Shown here in pieces: positions 18,959 through 28,884 of a stretch of 64,000 bases of DNA; position 1 is the stretch's first letter; each line of letters begins with the position of its first letter. The notes under the pieces were generated by a model. It had not been told where the DNA came from, did not search any database, and saw only the letters and a program-made list of their open reading frames with translations. The stretch comes from an uncultured Chloroflexota bacterium (GTDB lineage Bacteria > Chloroflexota > UBA11872 > VXNJ01): the NCBI GenBank assembly GCA_913043205.1, contig CAJWLF010000002.1, forward strand, positions 1 to 64,000, given 5' to 3'. The translations under genes were made by a program, and so were the position numbers.

Positions 18959-20191
18959 GTGAAATTACCCCTGCTAGTTCCTATGCATCAGCAATTCGAC
19001 AGCACTGAAATTGATAATTTGGAGGCCGAGCTCTCCAATAAGTTGAGAGCTTCTCTCTTAAAAAACCCACCTAAAAAAGGTGGCACTGTAGCCATTGGAG
19101 TAGGCAGCAGGGGTGTGTCACCTATTCAGAGAGTAGTAAAAACGGTAATCAAAACTTTGAAGGAAGAAGGTTTGGAACCGTTCATCGTCCCTGCAATGGG
19201 AAGCCATGGAGGGGGAACTGCAGAAGGACAGAGAGACGTCCTACTTGACTACGGAATCACCCCCGATGAGGTAGGAGCAGAAATCAGGGCTACGATGGAC
19301 ACCGTTGTACTCGGTGAAACACCCGAAGGCACAGAGGTGCATATCGATTCCAATGCCTATGACGCAGACCACATAATACCGATCGGAAGAGTAAAGCTAC
19401 ATACTGGTATGAGCGGTGATATTCAAAGTGGTTTGTGCAAGATTTTATCGATCGGGCTTGGCAAAAGAAGTGGAGCAGAAAGAGTTCATGAAGGAGGCAT
19501 AGAAACCCAAGTTGAAGCAGCGTCCCGTGTAATGCTTGCAAGTGGAAAGATTTTGTGTGGCGTAGGACTGGTGGAAAATGCTTATGATCGTTGTGCCTAT
19601 GTAGAAATTCCGACCCCAGAGAACTACATTGAGTCAGACAAATCACTACTGAAGAAAGCAAAGGACTTATTCCCAAGAATACCCACGGACCATTTGCATC
19701 TTTTGATCGTTGATGAGATGGGTAAGAATATATCGGGTGCAGGAATGGACACTAATATAATCGGTAAATGGCGCCGAATAGGTGGACCCAAAATACCTAT
19801 GTATGAATTGATTACCGTTCTGCGATTAACTGATGCGTCTCATGGAAACGCATCCGGGATAGGAAACGCTACATTCACCACTAAGCAATTTGTAGAACAA
19901 ACTAACTGGCACGATACGTATGTAAACGGCCTCACTGCACTAGTGCCAGATGCTGTGAAAACGCCCGTTGTTCTAGGTTCGGAACAAGAGTGCATTGAGA
20001 AATCCATAGAAATAGCATCAAGATTGTCGAAAAATAACCCAAGAATAGTACGTATCAAAAACACTATGGAACTTTCAGAATTCTGGGCCACTGAAAACGT
20101 AGCCGAAGAATTGACAACAGCTGGATTAGCCACAGCAACTGGTAACCCTCTGCCTATTCCTTTTGATGCCTCTGGCGCATTAACGAATTAA
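18959..20191 (+). CDS. LarA-like (DUF2088) protein
   Basis: 410 residues related to nickel-pincer lactate racemase LarA. Family segments are VAIGVGSRGVSP, PAMGSHGGGTAEGQRDVL near residue 80, GRVKLHTGMSGDIQSGLCKILSIGLGKRSGA near 143-173, and VDEMGKNISGAGMD. Start is GTG behind GGGAG. No larB/larC/larE cofactor genes are here, so the nickel pincer may be made elsewhere or the enzyme may use another chemistry. It is followed by an MFS transporter and a ROK kinase on the same strand, probably an operon for a hydroxy-acid or sugar. Confidence 0.82.
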   Translation: MKLPLLVPMHQQFDSTEIDNLEAELSNKLRASLLKNPPKKGGTVAIGVGSRGVSPIQRVVKTVIKTLKEEGLEPFIVPAMGSHGGGTAEGQRDVLLDYGITPDEVGAEIRATMDTVVLGETPEGTEVHIDSNAYDADHIIPIGRVKLHTGMSGDIQSGLCKILSIGLGKRSGAERVHEGGIETQVEAASRVMLASGKILCGVGLVENAYDRCAYVEIPTPENYIESDKSLLKKAKDLFPRIPTDHLHLLIVDEMGKNISGAGMDTNIIGKWRRIGGPKIPMYELITVLRLTDASHGNASGIGNATFTTKQFVEQTNWHDTYVNGLTALVPDAVKTPVVLGSEQECIEKSIEIASRLSKNNPRIVRIKNTMELSEFWATENVAEELTTAGLATATGNPLPIPFDASGALTN

Positions 20192-20246
20192 TCAGGCTCA
20201 TCCTCAAACTAAAACTAGTGTGTAATTACCTAAGCCGTACTTATCG

Positions 20247-21404
20247 ATGACCAAAGAATACAGGTTCACATTGGCAGCCATAACTTGTGCCTGGTTCGGA
20301 TTTGGTATTGCGATCACAGTTCTTGGGCCAACAATCCAACCGATCCGTGAATCTTTCGATTTGGCAATGGGTGAAACTGGCTTGATCTTACTCGTCGGCC
20401 CCCCCGCATACATGGCGGCATCCTTAATTAGTGGGAGAATGTCCGACGTACATGGAAGAAAGGTTTTCGTCATTGGAGGCCTGTTAATTATGGCACTCGG
20501 ATCCCTAACGCTAGCTTCGGCCCCCAGCTGGCCTCAAGCTATCCTAGGTTCAACAATCATGAGCCTCGGATTCGGACTGCTAGATGCACCGCTGTGCGCA
20601 TTAATCGTAGATATATCAGGCGACAATTCCTCATCTACCATGAATTACACTCAAGCCGGTTTCGCTGCGGGCGCGGTGTTGGGGCCAATCCTCACTGGTT
20701 TGCTGCTAGAATCTGCCGCCAATTGGCGCCTAGTGTATACATTGCTAGCTCTGTGTGCAGCAATCATTGCGCCATTATTCATCTGGTCACCAACCCCTTC
20801 CATAGGCGCGAATCTGACACCAATTCCTATCAGGCAAATACCTAAAACCTTGTTCCGCCCTAGACTATTTTCACTTTCCATAATCCTCGCATTATATATA
20901 GGGCTGGAGTTAAATTTGTCTTTGTGGCTACCCAGTTTCATGGAAATGACATTTAATTCATCGCGAGACATTTCGGCGTGGTCGGTGTCATTCTTCTGGT
21001 TGGGATCCGGGTTAGGAAGGCTAATCATGGGTTATGCCGCAAAAAGATCCGATAACTACTATTTGCTTTCATTGTGTATGTGCGGAGGAGGGTTAGCCTG
21101 TTTGGCTATATCAATTTCAGCTAGTGCAGTCACAGCACTAATTGGAATCATTGTTGCTGGAATACTAATCGGCGGTGTTTTTCCAATAGTCATATCTCTG
21201 GCAGTTTCTGACAACCGCAACTTAGCCGGAACAATCACTTCAGCAATGATGATCGTTGCATCAATCGCAGCTGCCACAGTACCGCCAGCTGGCGGACCAA
21301 TAGCTGAATTGTCCAACATGCGCATAGTGTTAGCATTAGGTGTGCCCCTAGGTTTGGTCGGAGCAACGATCGCACTTTACGTAAAAAAGCACCAACTTTA
21401 TTAA
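20247..21404 (+). CDS. MFS transporter
   Basis: 385 residues, about 12 transmembrane helices. The MFS loop 2-3 signature SGRMSDVHGRKVFVIGG lies at about 61-77, and a second half-repeat near YAAKRSDNYY. The first helix begins within the first 15 residues. Lies 55 bp after the LarA-like gene and 25 bp before the ROK kinase gene, so it probably imports the compound handled by these enzymes. Direction and substrate are inferred only. Confidence 0.88.
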   Translation: MTKEYRFTLAAITCAWFGFGIAITVLGPTIQPIRESFDLAMGETGLILLVGPPAYMAASLISGRMSDVHGRKVFVIGGLLIMALGSLTLASAPSWPQAILGSTIMSLGFGLLDAPLCALIVDISGDNSSSTMNYTQAGFAAGAVLGPILTGLLLESAANWRLVYTLLALCAAIIAPLFIWSPTPSIGANLTPIPIRQIPKTLFRPRLFSLSIILALYIGLELNLSLWLPSFMEMTFNSSRDISAWSVSFFWLGSGLGRLIMGYAAKRSDNYYLLSLCMCGGGLACLAISISASAVTALIGIIVAGILIGGVFPIVISLAVSDNRNLAGTITSAMMIVASIAAATVPPAGGPIAELSNMRIVLALGVPLGLVGATIALYVKKHQLY

Positions 21405-21429
21405 CCCAAGATATGCATGTATGTGAACA

Positions 21430-22428
21430 TTGATTATCGAAACACGAGCAAGTAGTGTGAAAAACAAATTACAAACAATATTAGCGGTCGATTTCGGTGG
21501 TACGCGTATTCGCTCTGCCATGGTTACAGCCGACGGATCAGTCCACGGACAGAATTTTGAGGCAACTCCAAAAACTGGAGGCACCGATGTAATCGATGCT
21601 TTGATAACAAGCATAACTAAAACACTAGCAACAACCAGCCAGGCCAATATTAGAGCCATAGGCCTAGCAGCCCCGGGCCCTCTAGATTCAGACAGAGGCA
21701 TCATATTAAAGGCTCCAAATATTTCGAATCTGGAAAACACTCCAATCGCCGACCCATTATCGGATACATTCGGAGTACCTGTGTATCTAGGCAATGACGC
21801 AAATTTGGCAGCTCTCGCCGAGCATTCATACGGAATTGGCCAGAATATTGACAACATGGTCTACATGACCGTCAGCACAGGAATCGGAGGAGGAATAATA
21901 TCTGATGGAAAACTACTAGAAGGGTCGGGAGGAAATGCTGGTGAAATCGGGCAGATGACTGTAGATCTTAATGACAGAATTTACAGTAGTGGCAATATAG
22001 GTACCGTAGAAGGTCAATCCTCTGGAGATTGGATGGCCCGATACGCAGAAGAGCAACTCGTAAATGGAGTGGCATCATCTTTGATAGAACCTTACAGCAA
22101 AAACAGAACATTGACCGGACATGATGTAGTAACTGCCTATAAAGACCATGACTGTTTGGCCAAACAGACTTGGAATCGTTCCCTAGCTGGCTTGGGAGCA
22201 GGAATTGTTAGTTTTATCCACGTATTAGATCCAGAATTAGTGATCATTGGAGGAGGAATCACATCTGTAGGAGATCAACTATTCAAACCATTAAGACAAT
22301 ATGTGAATACTTATGCAATGCCAGGATTTCGGGGAAAAGTAAGGATCGAACCATGGTCGTTAGGGGAACAAGTCGGAATATTAGGAGCTGCTGTTTGGGC
22401 TCGCAATAAAATTGAAAGCCGCAACTAA
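21430..22428 (+). CDS. ROK family sugar kinase
   Basis: About 332 residues. The phosphate-binding motif AVDFGGTRIRSA is at 19-30 and the ROK pattern YMTVSTGIGGGIISDGKLLEGSGGNAGEIGQMTV near 150. Expected role: ATP-dependent phosphorylation of glucose or another hexose. The ROK zinc-binding cysteine motif (CGxxGC) is absent: the segment following GEIGQM reads NDRIYSSGNIGT. The TTG start at 21430 is one option; GTG at 21457 gives a more usual N-terminus. The stop abuts the stop of the convergent binding-protein gene. Confidence 0.85.
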   Translation: MIIETRASSVKNKLQTILAVDFGGTRIRSAMVTADGSVHGQNFEATPKTGGTDVIDALITSITKTLATTSQANIRAIGLAAPGPLDSDRGIILKAPNISNLENTPIADPLSDTFGVPVYLGNDANLAALAEHSYGIGQNIDNMVYMTVSTGIGGGIISDGKLLEGSGGNAGEIGQMTVDLNDRIYSSGNIGTVEGQSSGDWMARYAEEQLVNGVASSLIEPYSKNRTLTGHDVVTAYKDHDCLAKQTWNRSLAGLGAGIVSFIHVLDPELVIIGGGITSVGDQLFKPLRQYVNTYAMPGFRGKVRIEPWSLGEQVGILGAAVWARNKIESRN

Positions 22429-24087
22429 TCACGATTCCAGCTGAACTTTGTCAATCAACAGATAGTCACCCGTTGCCGAAATGTTAACACCGGTAACACG
22501 TTCACTAACTAGAAAAGCTACTGCTCTGTCAGCAATTGGAATCGCAGGTAGTTCTCCGTCTAGAATCTTCTTCGCGTCACGATATTTGGCCCATCTCTCT
22601 GACAAATCAACTTCCTGCATTGCCGACTGAACCAGCTTATCGTATTCATGATTTACCCAACCAGCACTCATAAAATTTGTTTCTGAATCCCAAATGTCGC
22701 TAAGCCAATTTGCCGGATCAGGATACTCGGAACTCCAACCTGCCCGGTAAAGGTGGAAATCACCAGGATTCTGAGTAAATTCTATGTATTCTCGGAATTT
22801 TTTTTGTTCAATTTTTATGCCAATTCCTAATGCAGCAGACAGCTGGCTATCAAGCTCTACAGCCAACCGTTCCCAGCGAGGGGTATCATTCGTTACTAAC
22901 ACTATGGAGGGCAAGCCTGCCCCACCTGGATATCCTGCCTCTTCTAATAGCATTTGGGCAGCACTAACATCCGGTCCGAATGCACTAGTTTCACTTTCAC
23001 CAAGAACATTATGAGGGATCAAGGATTTAGACGGCAACTCTACCCCTTCAAAAACATGCGCTACCAGTTCCTCACGGTCCAAAGCCAAGGAGATGGCTTG
23101 ACGGACCTTTACATTGCTCCAAGGTTCCCTATCGACATCAAAAACTAAAAACCAGTTTCCGGACCCCGGTAAAACCGCACTGTTTTTCATTAGTGCAGAA
23201 TCGGACCGTACTCTTGCTAATAAATTCGCATCCAATGCCAAAACGTCAACACCCCCAGATCTAAAAGATTCCAACGGCAGATAGTCCATATTAGGCAACT
23301 CAATAAGCAATTCGTTTTCAGACACATCCTTGGTCGATCGATACTCTATATTTGCGGACAGTTTGACATGGTCATCAGTCCAGCTTGTTATCCCCATCGG
23401 TCCATTGGAAACGATCTTGCCCCTAGATGCCCATTCGCGAGGATCATTTTCAACCAAATGCTTGGGAACTGGCACAAAATTCCAGAGAGATGTTCTAGCG
23501 AGAAAACCGACAGATGGCTCACTCAATTCGACCTTAAGTCGAAACTTGTCCAATGCTTGTATCCCGACTGCTTGCACGTCATTCCCAGTACCTTCGTTGT
23601 AATCGGACGCACCATCGATAGGAAATAACAAGTAGGCATGCAAAGAACCCGAGTCAGGATGCAAGGACCTCTCCCAAGCAAATTCAAAGTCAAAAGCAGT
23701 GAGTTCATACCCATCACTCCAACGAAGGCCTTCTCGCAGAGTGAAGATATAAGTAGAAGCAGAATTCAAAATTTGCCATTTTTCTGCGGCAGCAGGTTCC
23801 GGCATACCATCATCATTGATTCGGACAAGTGGCTCAAAGATTCGATCTATTACAGCAAATTCTGCACGGGTCGTTGCAAAAGCAGGGTCCAACGTACGTA
23901 TGGGACCCAAGCTTAATTTGAGCATCTTCGATTCAATCTCAGCTTGCCCTAGATTGTTGTCGATAGAGATATCTGACTCTCTCGAACCTATGTCGCAAGA
24001 AACCACAAATACTGCAGCCATCGCGCATAATGAACAGAACAGTATTCGGAAAGGCACGAACCCTCTACTTATGGCGTTGATCATCAT
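22429..24087 (-). CDS. ABC transporter substrate-binding lipoprotein (SBP family 5)
   Basis: 552 residues. Signal peptide with lipobox VVSC (Cys about residue 30) predicts a membrane-anchored lipoprotein. Family 5 features follow: LKLSLGPIRTLDPAFATTRAEF, YIFTLREGLRWSDGYELTAFDFEFAWERSL and VRQAISLALDREELV. These bind oligopeptides, nickel complexes or sugars for Dpp/Opp-type importers. No permease or ATPase genes are adjacent, so its partners are elsewhere. Tail to tail with the ROK gene with no spacer. Confidence 0.9.
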   Translation of the reverse strand: MMINAISRGFVPFRILFCSLCAMAAVFVVSCDIGSRESDISIDNNLGQAEIESKMLKLSLGPIRTLDPAFATTRAEFAVIDRIFEPLVRINDDGMPEPAAAEKWQILNSASTYIFTLREGLRWSDGYELTAFDFEFAWERSLHPDSGSLHAYLLFPIDGASDYNEGTGNDVQAVGIQALDKFRLKVELSEPSVGFLARTSLWNFVPVPKHLVENDPREWASRGKIVSNGPMGITSWTDDHVKLSANIEYRSTKDVSENELLIELPNMDYLPLESFRSGGVDVLALDANLLARVRSDSALMKNSAVLPGSGNWFLVFDVDREPWSNVKVRQAISLALDREELVAHVFEGVELPSKSLIPHNVLGESETSAFGPDVSAAQMLLEEAGYPGGAGLPSIVLVTNDTPRWERLAVELDSQLSAALGIGIKIEQKKFREYIEFTQNPGDFHLYRAGWSSEYPDPANWLSDIWDSETNFMSAGWVNHEYDKLVQSAMQEVDLSERWAKYRDAKKILDGELPAIPIADRAVAFLVSERVTGVNISATGDYLLIDKVQLES

Positions 24088-24216
24088 TTACCATCTAGAT
24101 TGAAAGACACTATATACCTCAATCACCAAATTTTAACCATGTCAACTATGCTAGCCTAGCTATGTACACACAGAAGTATTATGTGCCGAATATCATAAGG
24201 AATCGCAGCTCTTTCG

Positions 24217-25692
24217 ATGGATTACATAATTGCAATAGACCAAGGTACTACTGGAACAACCTGCCTCGCTGTCAATCGATCTGGGAAAGTGTTAGGCAGA
24301 GGATATGCAACCGTAATGTCTAGTTACCCTGCAGACGGATTTGTCGAGCAGGATCCGGAGGATATTTGGAAATCGGTTTTGATAGCTACCGAGCAAGCTT
24401 GCAATGCCTTAACTGGAACTCCAGTAGGGATAGGAATCACTAACCAGAGGGAAACGACAATACTTTGGGATGGTTCTACTGGCCAAGCAGAAGGCCCGGC
24501 AATAGTTTGGCAAGACCGTCGCACTACCCCAATGTGTGAAACTCTTATCAACTCAGGCCACGGCACCCTGGTGCAGGAACGATCCGGACTAGTAATAGAT
24601 CCATATTTTAGTGGCACCAAGATCGCATGGATGCTTCGCAATGACAGAGAGCTATATAACAGAGCCGTAAGCGGAAAAATTCTGTTTGGCACAGTTGATA
24701 GCTGGCTGGTATGGAAATTAAGTGGTGGTAAAAGTCATCTAATTGACGCTACCAATGCCTCTAGAACAATGCTAGCCAAAATAGACCGCCCAGAATGGGA
24801 CAGCGATTTACTCGGCCTACTAGACATCCCTAGTGCCATGCTCCCTGACATTGTGCCAAGTAGCGGCAAATTGGCCACAACGACTAGTGTAGAGGGTATT
24901 CCCTCAGGGCTACCAGTAAGCGGCATAGCTGGTGACCAACACGCTGCACTATTCGGGCAGGCATGTTTCACGCCAGGCATGGTCAAAGCAACGTATGGGA
25001 CAGGTTGCTTTTTGTTGCAAAACACTGGAGCCAACATAGTCAAGTCGCAGTCCTCACTGCTGACCACCGTTGCATGGCAAATTGGCACGACCCGAACTTA
25101 TGCTTTAGAAGGCAGTGTTTTCATGGGAGGATCGGTCGTACAATGGCTTCGTGATGAACTGGGATTATTGACCACTTCAGCGGAGTCGGAAGAAATAGCA
25201 CGATCTGTAAGTGACACGGCAGGCGTAGTATTTGTCCCAGCCTTCGTAGGGCTTGGTGCCCCGCACTGGAACCCACGTGCTAGAGGGTTGATTATAGGGC
25301 TGACCCACAAAGCAACCAAGGCACATATCATCCGTTCAGGCCTAGAATCAATAGCCCACCAAGTAACAGATGTAATTGAAGCCATGTCGGCTGAACATGG
25401 CGGCCCTCCAACCGAAATCAGAGTTGATGGAGGGGCTGCAGCAAACAATTTACTTATGCAAATGCAAAGTGACCTAGTCAGTTGCAACGTCATTAGACCA
25501 TCACAGATTGAAACTACAGCTATAGGGGCTGCCTTACTTGCAGGATTAGAACTAGGTTTCTGGAACAACACGGATGAAATTACCGATATGTGGAAGGAAG
25601 ACCACATATTCAAACCAGCAAACCAGAATTCCGTGCAAGCCCAACGCCAACTATGGAAGCGCGCTTTAACAAAATGCCTGGATTGGACTTAA
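24217..25692 (+). CDS. glpK: Glycerol kinase
   Basis: 491 residues of the FGGY kinase family, phosphorylating glycerol to sn-glycerol 3-phosphate in the cytoplasm. Motifs: IAIDQGTTGTTCLAV at the N-terminus, GFVEQDPEDIWKS, GITNQRETTILWD, AIVWQDRRT, and the C-terminal RVDGGAAANNLLMQMQSDL. Length matches GlpK. No glpF or glpD is adjacent. The ATG is clear, but the AAGG upstream is about 16 nt away, so the ribosome site is weak. Confidence 0.93.
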   Translation: MDYIIAIDQGTTGTTCLAVNRSGKVLGRGYATVMSSYPADGFVEQDPEDIWKSVLIATEQACNALTGTPVGIGITNQRETTILWDGSTGQAEGPAIVWQDRRTTPMCETLINSGHGTLVQERSGLVIDPYFSGTKIAWMLRNDRELYNRAVSGKILFGTVDSWLVWKLSGGKSHLIDATNASRTMLAKIDRPEWDSDLLGLLDIPSAMLPDIVPSSGKLATTTSVEGIPSGLPVSGIAGDQHAALFGQACFTPGMVKATYGTGCFLLQNTGANIVKSQSSLLTTVAWQIGTTRTYALEGSVFMGGSVVQWLRDELGLLTTSAESEEIARSVSDTAGVVFVPAFVGLGAPHWNPRARGLIIGLTHKATKAHIIRSGLESIAHQVTDVIEAMSAEHGGPPTEIRVDGGAAANNLLMQMQSDLVSCNVIRPSQIETTAIGAALLAGLELGFWNNTDEITDMWKEDHIFKPANQNSVQAQRQLWKRALTKCLDWT

Positions 25693-25732
25693 CAAAGACG
25701 AGCCTACACTCAATAATTGTCGAGCAAAAACT

Positions 25733-26866
25733 TTACTTTTGCCAAACTATTCGCCCTGCAACCACGGTGGCTACAGGAACAAGGTGTTCATCAAGCACAA
25801 CCACATCGGCAATGTTCCCAGCTGCCAAACTTCCTCTATTGTTCGCCAAGCCAGCAGATATTGCTGGAACAATTGATCCCATCTCAACTGCCTGTTTAAC
25901 ATTCACACCTAACCATTTCCAGGCATTAGAAACAGCCAAGTTCATGGATAGCGTGCTACCGGCAAGATGTTTTTTGTTGACGCGAGACACACCATCGCTG
26001 ACCTGAATTTGGTAACCACGCCATCTATATTTTCCATCACCCATACCAGTCCATGGCATGGCATCTGAAACCAGAGCCACAGATTTTTTATCTTTAGTCA
26101 TCAACAGAATTCTTGCAGCAGCCTCGTGGACATGATGGCCATCTAAGATGAGTTCGGCTATGACATTGTCAGACTCCATAATCGCTCCAACCACTCCAGG
26201 GTTTCTGTGATGAAGCGCACTCATCGCGTTGAAGAAATGAGTGCTTCTAGTCAATCCTGAATCAATTGTCTCCTTCACCACTTCATAGACTGCATTGCAA
26301 TGCCCGATCGACGGTATAACCCCGTGCTCTTTAAACATAGGCAAGCATCCAGGAATGTTCCCATCAAAAGATATCGTCATAATTCGCAATAATCCACCTG
26401 CGCAAGCGACGAGCTCATTGAACTCGTCCGCTGAGAACTCACGGAATTCGTTGGGATCAAACATACCGGGCTGGTCAGGATCCAAAAAAGGACCTTCCAA
26501 ATGCATCCCTATCATGGTAGACCCCTCTGCCTTGGCACCCTTCAAGTCATGGATCAAAGACTTCAATTCGTTGCGTGAAGCAGGACTTATGGTCGGCAAA
26601 AACGCGGTGACGCCCGACTTTACTAGATGGACAGACATTGCCTCTACATCGTTTTTACCCTCCATTACATCGCAACCGTAAAAACCATGGATATGTGTGT
26701 CTATAAGCCCCGGAGCAAGCATTGCCCCAGGAAAATCTATTGCACGAGGCGAAGAAGACTGGCTTACATCAGACGAAGCAGCCACAATACGGTCATCATC
26801 GATAACAAGACATCCCCCATTACATATCCCTTGCGGAAGCAATATTGAATCAGCAGTCAGAATCAA
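25733..26866 (-). CDS. nagA: N-acetylglucosamine-6-phosphate deacetylase
   Basis: 377 residues of the amidohydrolase superfamily. Motifs: PGLIDTHIHGFYGCD (metal His pair, about 53-67), MIGMHLEGPFLDP (metal Glu), GHCNA and STHFFNAMSALHHRNPG (His ligands), LVSDAM (catalytic Asp). Converts GlcNAc-6-P to glucosamine-6-P in amino-sugar breakdown. Starts with TTG just 3 nt after the stop of the M16 peptidase gene, so the two are coupled. No nagB is nearby. Confidence 0.92.
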   Translation of the reverse strand: MILTADSILLPQGICNGGCLVIDDDRIVAASSDVSQSSSPRAIDFPGAMLAPGLIDTHIHGFYGCDVMEGKNDVEAMSVHLVKSGVTAFLPTISPASRNELKSLIHDLKGAKAEGSTMIGMHLEGPFLDPDQPGMFDPNEFREFSADEFNELVACAGGLLRIMTISFDGNIPGCLPMFKEHGVIPSIGHCNAVYEVVKETIDSGLTRSTHFFNAMSALHHRNPGVVGAIMESDNVIAELILDGHHVHEAAARILLMTKDKKSVALVSDAMPWTGMGDGKYRWRGYQIQVSDGVSRVNKKHLAGSTLSMNLAVSNAWKWLGVNVKQAVEMGSIVPAISAGLANNRGSLAAGNIADVVVLDEHLVPVATVVAGRIVWQK

Positions 26867-26869
26867 TTT

Positions 26870-28168
26870 TCAGCCGGCAAGAGCATCGCGGAATCCCGAA
26901 TCATCCTCAAATGCCCCTAGAACAGCCAATCTGTATCTGGAAGCATCCAGAACTTTATCTGCAACCCTAGTGATGTCTTTAAGGCTCACGGACTCTATAT
27001 TGCCGATCACTTCTGACATGGGTATCACCCGATCCATAAGGGCAAGCTGTCCCCCAACCCAACTCACCACCCCTCGCGTGTCTTCCGTACCCAATATAAG
27101 TCTACCTCTCACATATTCTCGAGCTCGGTCTAGCTCTTCCTGCTCCAAGTCCTCTCCTACAGAAGATAGTTCGGTAACAATTGCACGGACTGCATCTTCT
27201 GCACGGTCGGGGCTAACTCCCGCATACACACCAAATACGCCTTGGTCTGTGAGCGGATACGAGTATGAATACACAGAATAAGCCAATGCCATCTGCTCAC
27301 GTATCCTCAAGAACAGTCTGCTACTCATACCCTCTCCAAGCACAGCATTTAGCAAGGCTAAGGCCCACCGATCAGGATCTTCTAACGATAATCCCGGCGC
27401 CGTAAGTACTAGGTTTGCTTGCTCGGTACCGCGGTCCTCAACAATGACTCCCTGGTCAGTAGGAAACCTATCACAACTTGTGTAGGAAGCAGAGTTCGAA
27501 CCAGTATGTTTCCATGTTCCGAATTCTTTTTCTACAATCTCATAAGCTTTTTCATGTTCTGCTCGCCCTACAACAGCAATCACTGTGTTCTCAGGCACAT
27601 AATTGGTTTCCATATAATGCCTTATGTCACAGCCAGCTGTGGCTAACAAGGTTTCTCGACTCCCAATTATGGGCCGACCTAGTGGCTGATCCCCAAAGGT
27701 GATTTCATCAGACAACAAACCTACTGCCGAATGAGGATCATCTTGAGATCGATCTAACTCCTCCAATATCACATTTCGCTCTTTTTCAGCCTCTTGAGGT
27801 TCGATAAGTGGTTCGTTCACCAAGGCGCTAACAACGCTAGTCCCGAGCTCAAAATTGGTCACCGGAACCCGCGTCCAATATGTAACCAATTCTTTTCCCG
27901 TACTAGCATTCATATTGCCACCCACCCCTTCAATAGCTTCACTTATATGCCTCGAACTTGGCCAACGTTTGGTACCTTTGAAAACCATGTGCTCTAAGAA
28001 GTGTGCAATTCCTGCGTTTTTTGCAGGCTCCCACCTAGAGCCCGCCTTTACAAAAATGGCACTGGTGACAGCCTGAGTATGCGGCATGGTTACAGACACA
28101 AACCTCATACCATTAGACAGAGTCATAATTTTTGCATCATCAATAGGGCTGGAGTGATCGTATGTCAA
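26870..28168 (-). CDS. M16 family zinc metallopeptidase
   Basis: 432 residues, the processing-peptidase-like M16B group. The inverted zinc motif HFLEH is at 56-60, with the distal Glu in ERNVILEELDRSQDDP. The C-terminal half holds the inactive M16_C domain. Starts with TTG behind AAAGG. It may degrade peptides in the cytoplasm or process exported ones. In many bacteria it lies near mRNA or protein-quality genes; here it precedes nagA. Confidence 0.9.
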   Translation of the reverse strand: MTYDHSSPIDDAKIMTLSNGMRFVSVTMPHTQAVTSAIFVKAGSRWEPAKNAGIAHFLEHMVFKGTKRWPSSRHISEAIEGVGGNMNASTGKELVTYWTRVPVTNFELGTSVVSALVNEPLIEPQEAEKERNVILEELDRSQDDPHSAVGLLSDEITFGDQPLGRPIIGSRETLLATAGCDIRHYMETNYVPENTVIAVVGRAEHEKAYEIVEKEFGTWKHTGSNSASYTSCDRFPTDQGVIVEDRGTEQANLVLTAPGLSLEDPDRWALALLNAVLGEGMSSRLFLRIREQMALAYSVYSYSYPLTDQGVFGVYAGVSPDRAEDAVRAIVTELSSVGEDLEQEELDRAREYVRGRLILGTEDTRGVVSWVGGQLALMDRVIPMSEVIGNIESVSLKDITRVADKVLDASRYRLAVLGAFEDDSGFRDALAG

Positions 28169-28280
28169 TACTAAAACCTTTCATAAGCCTCATCTGAATC
28201 TGAATTCGAGAAATATATAGACAGACGATATAAAGTATTACCCATGTTAGTCCAAAAGCAATATCACGGTGTAATCCCTG

Positions 28281-28829
28281 TTGACATTAAGAATTAGACC
28301 AATCGGAGATCCAGTCCTCAGAAAAACGTCAGATATCATCGAAGTCATCGATCAAAAACTGATGGAGCTCGCTAACGATATGGTGTCCACAATGAGAAAG
28401 TACAACGGAGTAGGGTTAGCAGCTCCTCAAATCGGTGTGAATTTACGCCTTATAGTTATCGAAACACCACTAGAATCCTGTAACAACAATTCTGATGCCA
28501 ACTGGGAAGAGACTCAGTTACTCAAATTAATAAATCCCAGCATAATTGAAGCTAACTCATTTGAAGAAATGCGAGAAGGATGCCTTTCTCTGCCAGGATT
28601 TATCACCAACGTCGAAAGAGCAAACGCTGTTACAGCTAGAGCTACTGACATGAGTGGAACCCAAATACAAATTCCAGCAACTGGTTTATTGGCGCAGGCG
28701 CTGCAACACGAGATCGATCATCTTGATGGAATTCTGATTCAGGATCGTATAGACGGTATCGTCAATATGACCAAGTTGGATCCCCCATGGCTAACCAACA
28801 AAACATCTGAAATACCAGAACGCCGATAA
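28281..28829 (+). CDS. def: Peptide deformylase
   Basis: 182 residues removing the formyl group from nascent N-termini. All three motifs are present: GVGLAAPQIG (43-52), EGCLSLPG (99-106, metal Cys101) and QHEIDHLDG (142-150; His143, Glu144, His147). The start is TTG with only a GGTG-like ribosome site. The insertion SCNNNSDANWEETQ in the middle is short and common among type I enzymes. Confidence 0.94.
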   Translation: MTLRIRPIGDPVLRKTSDIIEVIDQKLMELANDMVSTMRKYNGVGLAAPQIGVNLRLIVIETPLESCNNNSDANWEETQLLKLINPSIIEANSFEEMREGCLSLPGFITNVERANAVTARATDMSGTQIQIPATGLLAQALQHEIDHLDGILIQDRIDGIVNMTKLDPPWLTNKTSEIPERR

Positions 28830-28884
28830 TCCCTTAATCACTCGTCCACCCAAACCCAAAAGGTGCTGATAGCCTAGCCTGCAG

